This document shows positions 52,013 to 64,000 of a stretch of DNA of 64,000 nucleotides, one piece after another (position 1 is the first letter of the stretch; the number at the start of each line of letters is the position of its first letter). Made by a program: the position numbers and the translations under genes. The stretch covers positions 90,548,914 to 90,612,913 of the forward strand of contig CM048839.1 in the NCBI GenBank assembly GCA_026545765.1, in the 5' to 3' direction. The notes under the pieces are model-generated. The model was not told where the DNA came from. It did not search any database and saw only the letters and a list, made by a program, of their open reading frames with translations. Source of the DNA: Plantago major (Eukaryota; Streptophyta; Magnoliopsida; Lamiales; Plantaginaceae).

Positions 52013-53438
52013 TGTTAGAAATATTTGTTAGTATTTTGATCACTCATCACATGTTCTTATCTTAGCCAGAAAGGTGATTAAGTACTCTTGGTTCACTTGA
52101 ACGTTGTAAAAGAGGAAATCACTGAGTATGATTAGTCTAGTAAATCTTGTATTAGGATTATAGGTCTCTGAGTGTAATTTTTATTTCAAGAAGACCATGA
52201 AGATCAATCCTAGCAATGGAGCTTTTCTGAAGATTAGAAGACTAAAGATTGCACAAGATTTATGAAGACATAAAGGTTTAGTCTAACTCAGAAAGACTAT
52301 GTCCTTAATCCTTCTTAAGTATATTAACTTACTTTCGAAATATGATTCTGGACATATGACATCATGAGTATGGAGCATGCAAGCCATCAGAAAGGCTCAT
52401 GTATCCATTGAGACTAAAGGACAATGAACAATACTATGCATTAAATGCATCGGCAGAAATGCTGCAAAAAGCAAGTCCTCTCTGAAACAAGAGATAATGA
52501 CTTCTGAGTACATAGTTTAAGATATAAACGGATATAATTTGATAGAGAGCACAACGGATACAAATTCAAACGCCTCTCAAATTTATCTATATATATCACA
52601 CACTTAGATGCTTGAAGAACATACCTTAGAACGCTCTGTCTTGCAAAATTACCATCAAGCAAAGTATTCTCTCAAGCACTCTACTACCCTTTCTGAAAGC
52701 TTTCTGTTGCTTGAAGAATCACTAGTAGTTCTAAGTTGTCCTGAACCTTAACAAGAGATTGTTATTCGTGAAAGAGTTGAACTATTAGATACCCTTTCTG
52801 AAGCTCATTCTCCAGAACGGACATCAATTACTTGGGTCAGTAAAGAGCAGGCTGCCATCCACTGAACAAGTGTATTAAGTAGTCTCGTTCTGTTTGGCTC
52901 TCTGTAAACATAACTGAAAAGATATACGAGAAGCCTTTCTGACAAAACCTTATAACCAATACCATCAAGGCGTGGAGTAGAGGAAGTACTTGATTTGGGA
53001 AATCAGGGAATAACTCCAAGGTTATCTGAGTAGAGGAAGTACTTAGCTCTAGGAGCTGGGGAATAACTCAGGGGGAACATTTGGTTAGAAACCATTTGTT
53101 TAGGAATCTTAGAATAGGATTATTGTAAGGTGAACTCAATTATCTGTTCTAGTGAATTCTAGGTCTCAGAAAGACCGAAGTGGATTAGTTGGAGGATTAC
53201 GCCACCTCCAGATACCACTATACTTGCTGTGTTATTTACCTTTTTGTATATACATTTCAGCAAAGCACACACACACATACTTCTTGTTTCTGCACTTACC
53301 TATCTTAAAGTCTTCCGATCTTTGAATTTAAGTATCACAAACCCCCAGGTTTCTGAGAAACTTTGTTTATCGACAAAAGTTTTAAAAGACTATTCACCCC
53401 CCCTCTAGTCTTTTACTTTGCCGTTATCTGGACCAACA
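52013..53438 (+). repeat. 5' LTR of the second Sirevirus-like element
   Basis: TGTTAGAAATATTTG...GGACCAACA, about 1,426 bp, followed by AGTGGTATCAGAGCAGGAGG. It contains TATCTATATATATCACACAC at about 52582, a likely promoter. Confidence 0.88.
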
Positions 53439-53854
53439 AGTGGTATCAGAGCAGGAGGTTCACAAGCCTTCTGCACTGAACCGAGATCCCCAGACAGGTG
53501 AAGAAACTTTGTCCCTCTCTGAGGACTATATAATCTATGTATTAAGTGTGCAGGTATGTCTCTGAGTGATGCGCCCATTCTGAAACCAGAAAACTACGAG
53601 AAATGGAAGAACAACATGATGCTCCATCTGGAGGCCATTAGTGATGAGATGATCTATGTCATCAATGAAGGGCCTATCAAAATTAGACAACTCAAACAAG
53701 TTACTGAGGTGTCTGATGGAAGAAAAGCCTCAGACAAGGAAGATGAAAGCGAGGATATGGCTGCTAGTGATAGTGGTCATGTTGCTCGTGGAAGCATTAT
53801 GTATGAAGACAAGCCAAGAGAGCTCTGGACATCTGAAGATGCCAAGAGACACAG
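53439..53854 (+). pseudogene. gag start of the second Sirevirus-like element
   Basis: MSLSDAPILKPENYEKWKNN opens at 53556, nearly identical to the gag start at 45874. Gag sequence stops where the inverted LTR begins at 53855. The region up to there is well kept. Confidence 0.85.
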
Positions 53855-55270
53855 CGTTGGTCCAGATAACGGCAAAGTAAAAGACTAGAGGGGGGGGGGG
53901 GTGAATAGTCTTTTAAAACTTTTGTCGATAAACACAGTTTCTCAGAAACCTGGGGGTTTCTGATACTTAAATTCAGAGCGCGGAAGACTTTAAGATAGAT
54001 AAATGCAGAAACAATAAGTATGTGTGTGTGCTTTGCTGAAATGTAAATACAGAAAGGTAAATGACACAGCAAGTATAGTGGTATCTGGAGGTGGCGTAAT
54101 CCTCCAACTAATCCACTTCGGTCTTTCTGAGACCTAGAATTCACTAGAACAGATAATTGAGTTCACCTTACAATAATCCTATTCTAAGATTCTTAAACAA
54201 ATGGTTCCCAACCAAATGTTCCCCCTGAGTTATTCCCCAGCTCCTAGAGCTAAGTACTTCCTCTACTCAGATAACCTTGGAGTTATTCCTTGATTTCCTA
54301 AATCAAGTACTTCCTCTACTCCGCGCCTTGATGGTATTGGTTATAAGGTTTGTCAGAGAGGCTTCTCGTATAACTTTTCAGTTATATTTTTCAGAGAGCC
54401 TAATAGAACAAGACTACTTAATACACTTGTTCAGTGGATGGCAGTCTGCTCTTTACTGACCCAAGTAATTGATGTCCGTTCTGGAGAATGAGCTTCAGAA
54501 AGGGTATCTGATAGTTCAACTCTTTCACGAATAACAATCTCTTGTTAAGGTTCAAGGACAACTTAGAACTACTAGTGATTCTTCAAGCAACAGAAAGCTT
54601 TCAGAAAGGGTAGTAGAGTGCTTGAGAGAATACTTTGCTTGATGGTAAGTTTGCAAGATAGAGCGTTCTAAGGTATATTCTTCAAGCATCTGTGTGATAT
54701 ATATAGATAAATTTGAGAGGGGTTTGAATTGTATCCGTTGTGCTCTCTATCAAATTATATCCGTTTATATCTTGAACTATATACTCAGAAGTCACTATCT
54801 CATTTTTCAGAGAGGATCGCTTTTGAAAGATTACTGATGCATTTAATGCATAGTACTGTTCATTGTCCTTTAGTCTCAACGGATACATGAGTCTTTCTGA
54901 TGGCTTGCATGCTCCATACTCATGATGTTATACGTCCAGAATCATATTTCAAAAGTAAGTTAACATACTTAAGAAAGTATTAAGGACATAGTCTTTCTGA
55001 GTTAGACTAAACCTTTGTGTCTTCATAAACCTTGTGCAATCTTCAGTCCTCTATTCTTCAGAAAAACTCCATTGCTAGGATTGATCTTCATGGTCTTCTT
55101 GGAATAAATAAATTACACTCAGAGATCTATAATCCTAATACAAGATTTACTAAACTAATCATACTCAGTGATTTCCTCTTTTACAATGTTCAAGTGAACC
55201 AAGAGTACTTAATCACCTTTCTGGCTAAGATAAGAATGAGTGATCAAAATACTAACAGATATTCCTAACA
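53855..55270 (-). repeat. Inverted LTR (3' LTR of a partial copy on the minus strand)
   Basis: This is the complete family LTR in reverse orientation: it begins on the plus strand with GTTGGTCCAGATAACGGC and ends AGATATTCCTAACA. On the minus strand it is preceded by the polypurine tract AAAAAGGGGGAAATT (55271-55285), so it is a 3' LTR. Length is about 1,416 bp. Confidence 0.88.
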
Positions 55271-58200
55271 AATTTCCCCCTTTTTGATCAGTCATCCATG
55301 ACTATATTTTAAGTCCTATTACAAAGTTGTAATCCTGGAAGAGAAAACAATCCACCACTTAATCATTTCAAATGATATTCAATTTTAGTTGAATTAAGTG
55401 CAGAAAGTAAACATCAACCAAATCACAAAAAGTGATCTTTGCTGATAAGTTGCCATCTATTAAAATTTATCTGAGAGTATGATCTTCAGATAGGTACAGT
55501 TTATAGAAAGAGATGCAACTTTTACATATAGAGAATTTTAGAAACAATCAGCAAGATTACAAAAAGTAATAAAACATACTAAGTAAATTAGAACAAAGGA
55601 GAGTCCAAGCTCCAAGAGAGTATTCTAATGTTACTAGTCTTCAAGTCTTCAGAAACGCAACTTGGTTTTAGACACCTCAAGTTCTTCAGCACCTTTTCTG
55701 GATCAGTTGACATGATCATCCACTTTTCTAAATTCTTGGACATAGTCATAAAGAATCCTTCTGACAGAAAGCTCTGTCTTTCTGGATAAGTCACATATTT
55801 CATGGTAACTCTTGCCAAGTTTGTGATTCTTCCGCAGAAAGTGTTTGACCCAGAAGTACTTTCCCAGACCCAGGCATGGTCTACTTGCAGCTGAGATAGG
55901 TTGAAATACTTGTATATTTCTTCCAGATAATGTATATCATCTAGGTATTCATCCAATGTCATATAGAATGACTCATAGGTTGAAACACCTAGTTTGTTCT
56001 TCCTGCTGTAGCCACCATCCAGTTTTCTTACCTTGTGTACATCATCAGGTTTTGGGTAAGGACAGGCAAAAGAAAGATCCATCTTTCTCGCTTCATTCCT
56101 CTTTTCTATTCAATGTTTAGCCAGGCATGAAGGTGCTCGAGGTTTTGACAATTAAACCTTCTCTCCATTTCGGATCTGGTTGAGGATGGGAGTTGGAAAC
56201 TTATCATTGACAAGTAGATGTTGTAGTTCGAATCAATACCCTCTCTTGTTGGAATGCACCTATGAAGATTCTTCATTACTAGTCTTCATATACTCAATGT
56301 GGGCATCGATTGGCCTTTCTTGATGTGTTTCATTGTTTACTCGCCAACCGAAATCCCTTCTTGCTATTACATTTGGTGGCCTTACATCAGGAGATCCTCT
56401 AACCCTTTCTTCTGCCTTGAAATTTGTCTTTGGTGGATGTTCCTTGTATAGACTTGGTGTTGCCAGAAGGAGTTCTGGCTGCTAAGGGCTTTGCTGGCAG
56501 AGGAGGTTGTGAAGTAGTTGCTTGTCTTCTTCTCTTGTGAAGTGGATGTTCATCATAATCATCCTCATCATCATTGAAGTCCAAAATTGGAGACTTGCAG
56601 CTTTCTTGGCCTCTCACTTCTCCTTCTTCCTTTTCTTCTTCTTCAGAAGTCTTTTTCTCTTCTGAGATTCTAAAGGACTTGGTTCCCCTAGTGACCATAC
56701 TTCTCAGCCTTCTGGCTGGTTGATCTGGAACAACTTCTTGACAGGGTGTCTCGGTGGTGTCCTTAATGACAAGTTGACTTGAGGAGGAGGATTTGATTGT
56801 TTTTATTTTCTTCCTCGCCTTTCTAAGGCATCTCTCTTCTTCCCTTAGTCATGAATGGTGACTCATGATAGCATAAGCTTGGAGAGAGTTTCAAAGTTTT
56901 TACGGAGATTGTTGTGCACGACCAATTCTTGAAGTTCCTTCTTGACTCTTTGTTACATCTAACGTTCTGCTCCTTTGTGTTGAGCTCTTCAAGTGGCCTT
57001 AGGATGGCGTTGGCTTGCAGAACAGCATGGCTGGCTTCATTCAATGTTGCATTAGCATTGTTACAATTCTCATCCCTGACCAACCCTAGGTCTTTCTGAG
57101 AGAGAGCTATGCTGGTTGCTCTGTTGAGTAAAGCAGCAGCCAATGGCTTCATCTCTTCTGGGACGGATTTTAGCACTTCTGTGTCTTGGGCAACTAGTGT
57201 CTTTCGAGTTCTAAAAAGACCTTTGTTCCTTGCAGTGCTCTTCACTTCTTGAACTACTTGGTGCGAGAGAATATATGAGGAGCAAGTAGGGCTCTTTGTC
57301 TGATGACAAGTCTCTCATCTTACCTTGATAATCAAGTTGTGGGTTTCAGCATCACTAACATAATCTTTTTCTTGAATTGTTTGCAGATTGACAACCTTCT
57401 TCCGCTTTCCATCAAGTGTGCTGGCCTTCTGAGAAGATGTAGAAGGTCTTTCTGATGCAGTCTCAGTATCATGCTCTTCATCATCATTGTCATCCATTGC
57501 ATCTATTTCAGCAGCTGTGACAATAATGGCATTTTTCAAATTTCTTTACTCATCTAGGAGTGCCAATTCCTTGGCATTAGCTTCTTCGAGCTTCTTGATT
57601 TTAGCTTCCTTTTCATCAACAAGAGCTTGAGTCTCAATGTTGATTCTCTTCTCTTCTTCCAATACCTTTCTAAGTTGTTCAATCCTGAACTCAGCGGCTG
57701 AAATTTCTTCTATGGCATCATTGTGTTCAGCCTGTTGGGTATCTTGATGAGACTTGGGAGATGATGATGATGGGGCTTTCTGAGCACTTGAGGGAGTAGC
57801 CTTTTCTCCACTTTCTTTGCTGGCTTTCTGAATCCCGCCTTGTCCAGGTTGGGGATCATCATTCTGATCATCATCATCATCATCATCATCCTTTTTCTTT
57901 GCTTCTTGGTTTGGATGCTCAGAAGGAGGTTCTTGATAATCATTTTCGTCCATCTCCTCGTCATCTTCTGAAACCAGGTTGATCACATTTGGGAATGTAA
58001 TCATCCTCCCATTAACTTCTTCTTGTTCGTGAGGATAAGTAGTGAGCTTCTTGGGCAAGGCGGGATGGTAACCATCGCCCTTGGTTTTAACATCCATGAG
58101 ACTTGAAATCTGTTATAAGTCTTTGTGCTACTTCATGAATGAAGTCTTCATGCATCAGAGTGGCAAATGTGTAGGACTCTGTTGGGAACAATGCATGGAT

Positions 58201-59350
58201 ATAATCCTCCAGATTTAAGGCAATTGCTCTCTTTTCTGGGACGTCGATTACTCGGCTACTTGAAGGTCGACCTTTACGAGTTTACGCCATTATCTGAAGC
58301 ACTTGAGATGTTTCTTTAAAGTGTTATACGGAAAGACTTGAGTAAATCAAGCGGCACTAGACTTGAGCACGAAAGAAAGGGATCAAGTTAGTTTTGTTCA
58401 AACCACTTGAGTTAGTATGTATGTGCAAAAGTAAGCTTTACGATCATACACAGTAGAAACACTAGGCTCATTATCATGTATACTTGCTTGGCAGAGGCCT
58501 CGAATACTTTGGTGTGAGAGAAGTTTTATCCTCATCAACCTTTCTTTCTGCTTGAACACGAGAATTAAAATCAAATATGTTTAGAAGCATTATGAGAAAA
58601 GATGTGTGGAAAAGTGCTTTACGAGACTTCACTTACTTCAGTGAGGAAGCTCGGTGACATCTTCTCGAAACCTTAGGGGTTTGGAACCTTTTCTGCGAAT
58701 CTTGCTTGTTCGGATTTTAGTTTCCTTTGGAGGAGTTAACATTGTTTCTCCATCAATTGTTCTTGGTGAGCTGTAAGAACAAAGATAAAAGATTTAGTAG
58801 TGGTTTTTGCAGAGCATTCTTGAAGAAGACTATTACTGATTACTTACCTTCTCGTGAAGGCTCGATAAACACTTCTTGAAAGCTTTTACCTCTGGAATCT
58901 CTAGGTTTTGGGGTGTTGGTTCCACCACCACTACTTCCTCGATTAGACTGAAGAGACATTAAGAATATTAGAACATAAGATAAGAGCATTTTTAGTTATT
59001 TCTTGTTAGGAGATAACTTTACTACACAGGGACAGGCTCTTCTTGATGTTCTGAGGTTGGAGGAACCTCTTCTTGATTCAAGGGGGTGGACAAGTTTTGT
59101 TCCCCCTGAAAGTGTGTCTCCAGGTTGGCCTGTAACAAATCTGACTTATGAGTAACAAGTTAACATACAATTATGTTGACATGTTGAATCTGAACTATCT
59201 TTGTTACCTGAATAGAGTCAGGCTGATCATTGATCTCTTGGACTTGTGGTGATTCCACAGTCTCTCTGTGCTCATTGTTGTTCTCCTCTGCAGTATTATT
59301 CCGAGTCTCCTTCTTCTGGTCTACTCCTCTGCAGTATTATTCCGAGTCTC
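55271..59350 (-). mobile_element. 3' internal region (envelope-like ORF region) of an inverted Sirevirus-like partial copy
   Basis: From the polypurine tract inward, the minus strand carries the extra-ORF region characteristic of Sireviruses. Segments include an acidic Asp/Glu-rich part (about 57546-58097, with D-runs and the coiled-coil EEISAAEFRIEQLRKVLEEE), a second acidic segment (about 56399-56698) and a more globular end (55588-56082). No 5' LTR, gag or pol belongs to it. The region is broken several times. Near 59300-59400 orientation flips back to plus. Confidence 0.65.
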
Positions 59351-59708
59351 TCTGGAGCTTTCTCAGAAGGTTGAGACACATTGAGAAGGAGTAGACGGAT
59401 AAGCATAATGCTGCGAGGAGAACAATGGCAGACTGAAAATGTGGAATCACACAGGGAGAGATCATTGATGAGAAATGAAGACATCATCAAGGCTGAAAAA
59501 GAGATGGTTTGAAGACAATTGAAAAGGAGATGAAAAATGAAAGAAGATCAAAGATGATGAAGTTGAAAGAAAGGATTGGTTCAGAAGGTGATGAGAAAAA
59601 GACTTCAAGAAGAAGAAAGGAAGGAAGATGAGACAGTGAAGGCCAAGATGATCATGTAATAGGACTTAAAAGATAGTCATGGATGACTGATCAAAAAGGG
59701 GGAAATTT

Positions 59709-61122
59709 GTTAGGAATATTTGTTAGTATTTTGATCACTCATCACATGTTCTTATCTTAGCCAGAAAGGTGATTAAGTACTCTTGGTTCACTTGAACGTT
59801 GTAAAAGAGGAAATCACTTAGTATGATTAGTCTAGTAAATCTTGTATTAGGATTATAGGTCTCTGAGTGTAATTTTTATTTCAAGAAGACCATGAAGATC
59901 AATCCTAGCAATGGAGCTTTTCTGAAGATTAGAAGACTAAAGATTGCACAAGATTTATGAAGACATAAAGGTTTAGTCTAACTCAGAAAGACTATGTCCT
60001 TAATCCTTCTTAAGTATATTAACTTACTTTCGAAATATGATTCTGGACATATGACATCATGAGTATGGAGCATGCAAGCCATCAGAAAGGCTCATGTATC
60101 CGTTGAGACTAAAGGACAATGAACGATTATGCATTAAATGCATCGGCAAATCTTTAAAAAGCAAGTCCTCTCTGAAACAAGAGATACTGACTTCTGAGTA
60201 CATAGTTCAAGATATAAACGGATATAATTTGATAGAGAGCACAACGGATACAAATTCAAACGCCTCTCAAATTTATCTATATATATCACACACTTAGATG
60301 CTTGAAGAACATACCTTAGAACGCTCTATCTTGCAAAATTACCATCAAGCAAAGTATTCTCTCAAGCACTCTACTACCCTTCGAAAGCTTTCATTGCTTG
60401 AAGAATCACTAGTAGTTCTAAGTTGTCACGAACCTTAACAAGAGATTGTTATTCGTGAAAGAGTTGAACTATCGATACCCTTTCAAGCTCATTCTCCGGA
60501 GCGGACATCAATTACTTGGGTCGAAGAAGCGGTCGCCATCCACTGAACAAGTGTATTAAGTAGTCTCGTTCTGTTTGGCTCTCTGTAAACATAACCGAAA
60601 AGTTATACGAGAAGCCTTTCTGACAAAAGCTTATAACCAATACCATCAAGGCGTGGAGTAGAGGAAGTACTTGATTTGGGAAATCAGGGAATAACTCCAA
60701 GGTTATCTGAGTAGAGGAAGTACTTAGCTCTAGGAGCTGGGGAATAACTCAGGGGGAACATTTGGTTGGGAACCATTTGTTTAGGAATCTTAGAATAGGA
60801 TTATTGTAAGGTGAACTCAATTATCTGTTCTAGTAAATTCTAGGTCTCAGAAAGACCGAAGTGGATTAGTTGGAGGATTACGCCACCTCCAGATACCACT
60901 ATACTTGATGTGTCATTTACCTTTCTGTATTTATATTTCAGCAAAGCACACACACAAATACTTATTGTTTCTGCACTTACCTATCTTAAAGTCTTTCACG
61001 CTCTGAATTTAAGTATCAGAAAGCCCCAGGTTTCTGAGAAACTGTGTTTATCGACAAAAGTTTTAAAAGACTATTCACCCCCCCCCCTCTAGTCTTTTAC
61101 TTTGCCGTTATCTGGATCAACA
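59709..61122 (+). repeat. 3' LTR of the second Sirevirus-like element
   Basis: TGTTAGGAATATTTG...TGGATCAACA, about 1,414 bp, preceded by AAAAAGGGGGAAATT and followed by the target duplication GACGG. It pairs with the LTR at 52013-53438. Confidence 0.88.
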
Positions 61123-61833
61123 GACGGGTACTCAGATATCAAAGGTTAAAGGGTAAAATGGCTATTTGAAGATTTCTGAGACAGGTACTCAGATATCTAG
61201 ATCACCTAGTGAGGGGGAACACAAAAGAGAAATGTGGTACAACTGTATTCAGTCAACTACATCTCTGGTGTTTTGTATCTTTCCATTTATATGTTAAGTT
61301 ACACACAGTCTCTAAACTGACTACATAAGTCCAAAGACTGTCCCCTAGTCACAGAAAAGAGATGTGATTCAGAAAGCTTTACGCCAAATTTTATTAATTG
61401 GGCACAATTACAATTACTGATTGTGATCATTGCTGAAGAAGCAATCGTGACCCTTGATGAAATGGGTGTTTGATTTTAACGGACGAGATTAATTCTCGGT
61501 AAATTAGTGGACTGTAAAAACTCAAACGTGGCCCACTAAGCATTTAATGAAAAACGAATTTTACCCATGTCTATCTGCATTTGCACAAATACATATGTAC
61601 AAAATCAATTTTTATGTATATGTCTGTTGAGAGTAATATGCTATATATATATATAGGATTTTGGCAAAAGAAATCACTTTCGCCTAATCCAACATTCTTA
61701 CTTACACAAAAATAGCAAAAACCTTTCAAAGTTTTCTGCAAATCTCTGTTCTTCACTTAGTTATTCTGCAAAGAATCACTAAACTCACATCTTAATCTCT
61801 TTCCAACTTTCAAAAACTTTTACATTTAAAGAG

Positions 61834-64000
61834 ATGGCTCCAAAACGTGCTTCTAACCAGAAATCCCAAGCTACTACCTCTGGTACTGCTGAAAAGCAAT
61901 CACCAGTGTTGGTTATAACAAATAATCGGTTGATTAGAGAATTCAATCCTGATCATGGACGTCAAATCACATGATGATTTGGGGTGGTGCCATGATTGAG
62001 GAATACCTTGTTGCTGCAATAGAAAACCAGGCTGACAGGAAGTTGGTACTTGATATGCTTGAAAAGGCACAAATCAAGGACTTTCTATTTGCTTTTCCCA
62101 GTGGAGTTTCTTCACTGGATGTCCTGGAGTTTTACAACAACTCCACGATTATTTCCAAAGTCTCTGAAGGCACTGAGACAGTGTCTATCAAGACTAAAGT
62201 CCAAGGACAGGAAATCCTGTTGGGCCAAAGCTTTTTCGAATTTGTTTGAACTTCAAAATCTTGGAAAGGATTTTGAAATTGACTGAGATGAAGATCTCCT
62301 TGAGGGTGTCAAAAATCTCTGATGATGTGTGTGATCTTGACAAGCCAGACACACCCATAGACTTTAAGCTTGCTGACATAAGGACCAGACATCTGTTGGT
62401 CCACTGGGATGTGTTGGCATGTATCCTTCACAGATGCTTTGATGGTCTACAAGGAGGAGCTAACCAGATAAGCCAAGAACGCTGGATGATGATGTTCTTG
62501 TTGAATCAACAAAATAAGAGGCTGGAAAACCCTTTTAATTGGGGGAAGTACGCCTTCATGAAATTTGTAAAGAAGATACAAGGCTTTGAGCCTAAAATCG
62601 TTAAGGGCCTTGTTGAACCAAAAGCCACAGTAAGCTATGGATTGAAGATATGCTACTTACTGGAGTGTCTTGGCATTGAGCTCAGAGAGACGGCAGACAT
62701 TGCCAACAGTAACCTACTCTACAAATATGAGTATACAAACATGATGAAAAAGGTTACTGCATCTCAGAAAGGTTCCAAGAAATGAAAGACTGATGAGGTA
62801 TCTAAGGGTTCCGTTGCGACCAAAAAGCCCAGAACTTCACTAAAGAAGTATGCTGGCAAATCAAAAGGCATACCCATTGTGAATGCCGACTCTCAGATAT
62901 CTGCCGTCATTGCTGATGAACTCATCAATGCTGCTAAGACCACAGCTGATGAACTCATCAATGCTGCAGAGTGCCTTGCTGATGAACTTATCAATGCTGA
63001 TAAAGGCAGTGAGAAACTTCAAACACTCTCTGAAGCGGCGAGGATTGTTGATAATTGATCCAGTTCGATAAGGAATCAAGATGAGGGAAGCCATAATCCC
63101 CAATGTTGTTGAAAGAGCAACAAGTCACGAGGTTCTTGAGAAATGACTAGTTCAAAGGTTGCTGAAGAAGCAACTGTGTCCAAGGTCACTGGACAAAACA
63201 CACCATCAGAGCAAGTAACACTTAAACATATTGAAGATGCTCTTATGAGTGGCAACTTAGTCTGCCATTGCCTCAACACTTAAAAATCTGTCTCAAGCAG
63301 ATCTGGATAGGCCCCATACAACATCACCTTCTTCATCCAAATCAGAATCACCACACCAACCACAACAGCCAATAGTGGATGCTGTTGAGATATACTTGAG
63401 TTACAGCATGAGATACCAGCATCTTTCCTTGCTGAAGAAAATCCTGTAAATGAGCAGGTTCCCAAACTCAATGAGAGGGATCAAACTGAGGCATCTGCTC
63501 AGAATGATCAACCAGGGGACGCAACTGAGTTGCACACTCAAGAAATGTCCGAAGTACCTCAAACTTCCAACAAAGAAGTGGTCCAAGAACAACAAGACCA
63601 ACGCATGGAAACTTCACAAGTCCCAGAGACCAGTCAGCCTGACAAAGCTCAGGTAGCTGAATGGTTTAACTCTCTACCTGTGATAACTTATGCTTAAATC
63701 TTGTTACTTATTGAAATATCTTTGTTACAGGCTGAATTAGAAACACAAGAACAAGAGGAAGCTGGAAAGCTTGCCTCAGAGACTGAGAAGGAGGCCACCA
63801 CAGCCTCATCTCTTAAGGAATCTGAGCCTGTGCTACAGGTGATAGAGAGTTCCTTAAGATATAACTTTTCAGATATCTATTGTATACACTTAACTAATTA
63901 AGTGACTGTTTCTAATAGGCTCCAACTGAGAAGAAAAATGATGAGGCTAAGAAGCCTAGCTCATCAGAGAATCAACTAGAGACTCACAAAGGCTCTGAGG
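61834..64000 (+). pseudogene. Envelope-like ORF region of the large Sirevirus-like element (continues past the edge)
   Basis: It starts at 61834 (MAPKRASNQKSQATTSG), after a leader at about 61620-61830 that contains TATATATATATAGG and looks like a subgenomic promoter region. A globular part (about 62246-62785, with HWDVLACILHRCFDGLQGG) is followed by a Glu/Ser/Thr-rich, coiled-coil-prone part (about 62880-64000) with a three-fold repeat of DELINAA-type residues. It corresponds to the minus-strand region at 55271-59350. It is interrupted several times. An envelope function for this ORF in plants is a suggestion from the literature on the family, not something this sequence shows. Confidence 0.65.

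Larger units (their letters stand above)
52013..61122 (+). mobile_element. Second Sirevirus-like element, inserted in the first, TSD GACGG
   Basis: It has 5' LTR 52013-53438, primer-binding motif and gag start (53439-53854), then an inverted partial copy of the same family (53855 to about 59350). A short 3' internal stretch with polypurine tract AAAAAGGGGGAAATT (about 59694-59708) and the 3' LTR 59709-61122 follow. The two LTRs are almost identical over the stretches I compared (two differences in the first 290 bases), so the insertion looks young. Most of gag and pol is absent, so it is not an intact element. Confidence 0.85.
42715..64000 (+). mobile_element. Sirevirus-like copia retrotransposon (host of later insertions), runs off the right edge
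   Basis: The 5' LTR is 42715-45757 (interrupted by a solo LTR) and the primer-binding motif TGGTATCAGAGC follows at about 45760. Gag and pol lie at 45874-51786, and after an interruption by another element (52013-61122) the 3' region with an envelope-like reading frame continues from 61123 to the edge. The 3' LTR is outside the window. The long 5' LTR, the large extra ORF after pol and the domain order fit the Sirevirus/Maximus group. It is clearly broken, with many interruptions in gag and pol, and looks older than the element inserted in it. Confidence 0.85.

Overview
This window reads as nuclear DNA of a eudicot plant with a repeat-rich genome. The evidence is the set of plant-type mobile elements (En/Spm CACTA, MULE, hAT and Stowaway elements, LINEs with an RNase H tail, Sirevirus-like and Tnt1-like copia elements, a Cassandra-type LTR carrying 5S rRNA sequence), the telo-box/site II promoters, and the strong A+T bias. 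The species cannot be named from sequence alone. Only two units look like host genes: a cluster of three U14 box C/D snoRNA genes on the minus strand with its own promoter (about 12.1-14.2 kb), and a small secreted cysteine-containing protein on the minus strand (28196-28672). A promoter-like block with site II motifs and a telo-box at 165-280 marks a possible third gene at the left edge, whose exons I cannot model.

Layout. 0-4.5 kb: edge promoter, a minisatellite, a diverged hairpin repeat, then a 5'-truncated LINE with a perfect 16-bp target-site duplication (TSD) and a 20-nt poly(A). 4.5-8.5 kb: unannotated DNA, a MULE transposase fragment and a LINE-like tail. 8.5-9.9 kb: one non-autonomous hAT-like element inside another. 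10.3-11.1 kb: a broken PIF/Harbinger ORF1. 12.1-14.2 kb: the U14 cluster. 14.2-20.2 kb: a stack of insertions (hAT-like remnant containing a LINE ORF1 derivative and a Stowaway, the latter holding a 3.8-kb long-TIR MULE with tandem repeats). 20.3-21.2 kb: GC-rich hAT. 21.9-28.1 kb: a TIR-bounded repeat holding a complete but defective 5.4-kb CACTA element. 28.2-28.7 kb: the secreted-protein gene. 28.8-34.6 kb: foldback element, hAT, MULE MITE and three Stowaway MITEs. 35.1-39.4 kb: Cassandra-like solo LTR and a related fragment, tandem repeats, a tRNA-like relic and an inverted-repeat MITE.

39.7 kb to the right edge is a nested pile of LTR retrotransposon fossils. A Tnt1-like copia element (5' LTR and gag-pol, cut off in reverse transcriptase) is interrupted by a large Sirevirus-like copia element that runs out of the window. 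That element carries a solo LTR inside its 5' LTR, and a second family member (52013-61122, TSD GACGG) inside its 3' region. The second member holds an inverted partial copy, so an LTR and an envelope-like region lie on the minus strand.

No operon-like or clearly new protein system is visible. The best candidates for follow-up are the U14 cluster with an adjacent unexplained GC-rich island of tandem and inverted repeats, the secreted protein, and the long-arm MULE with its internal repeat arrays. All boundaries, TSDs and motifs were read by eye; identities given as percentages or counts are estimates over the stretches compared.
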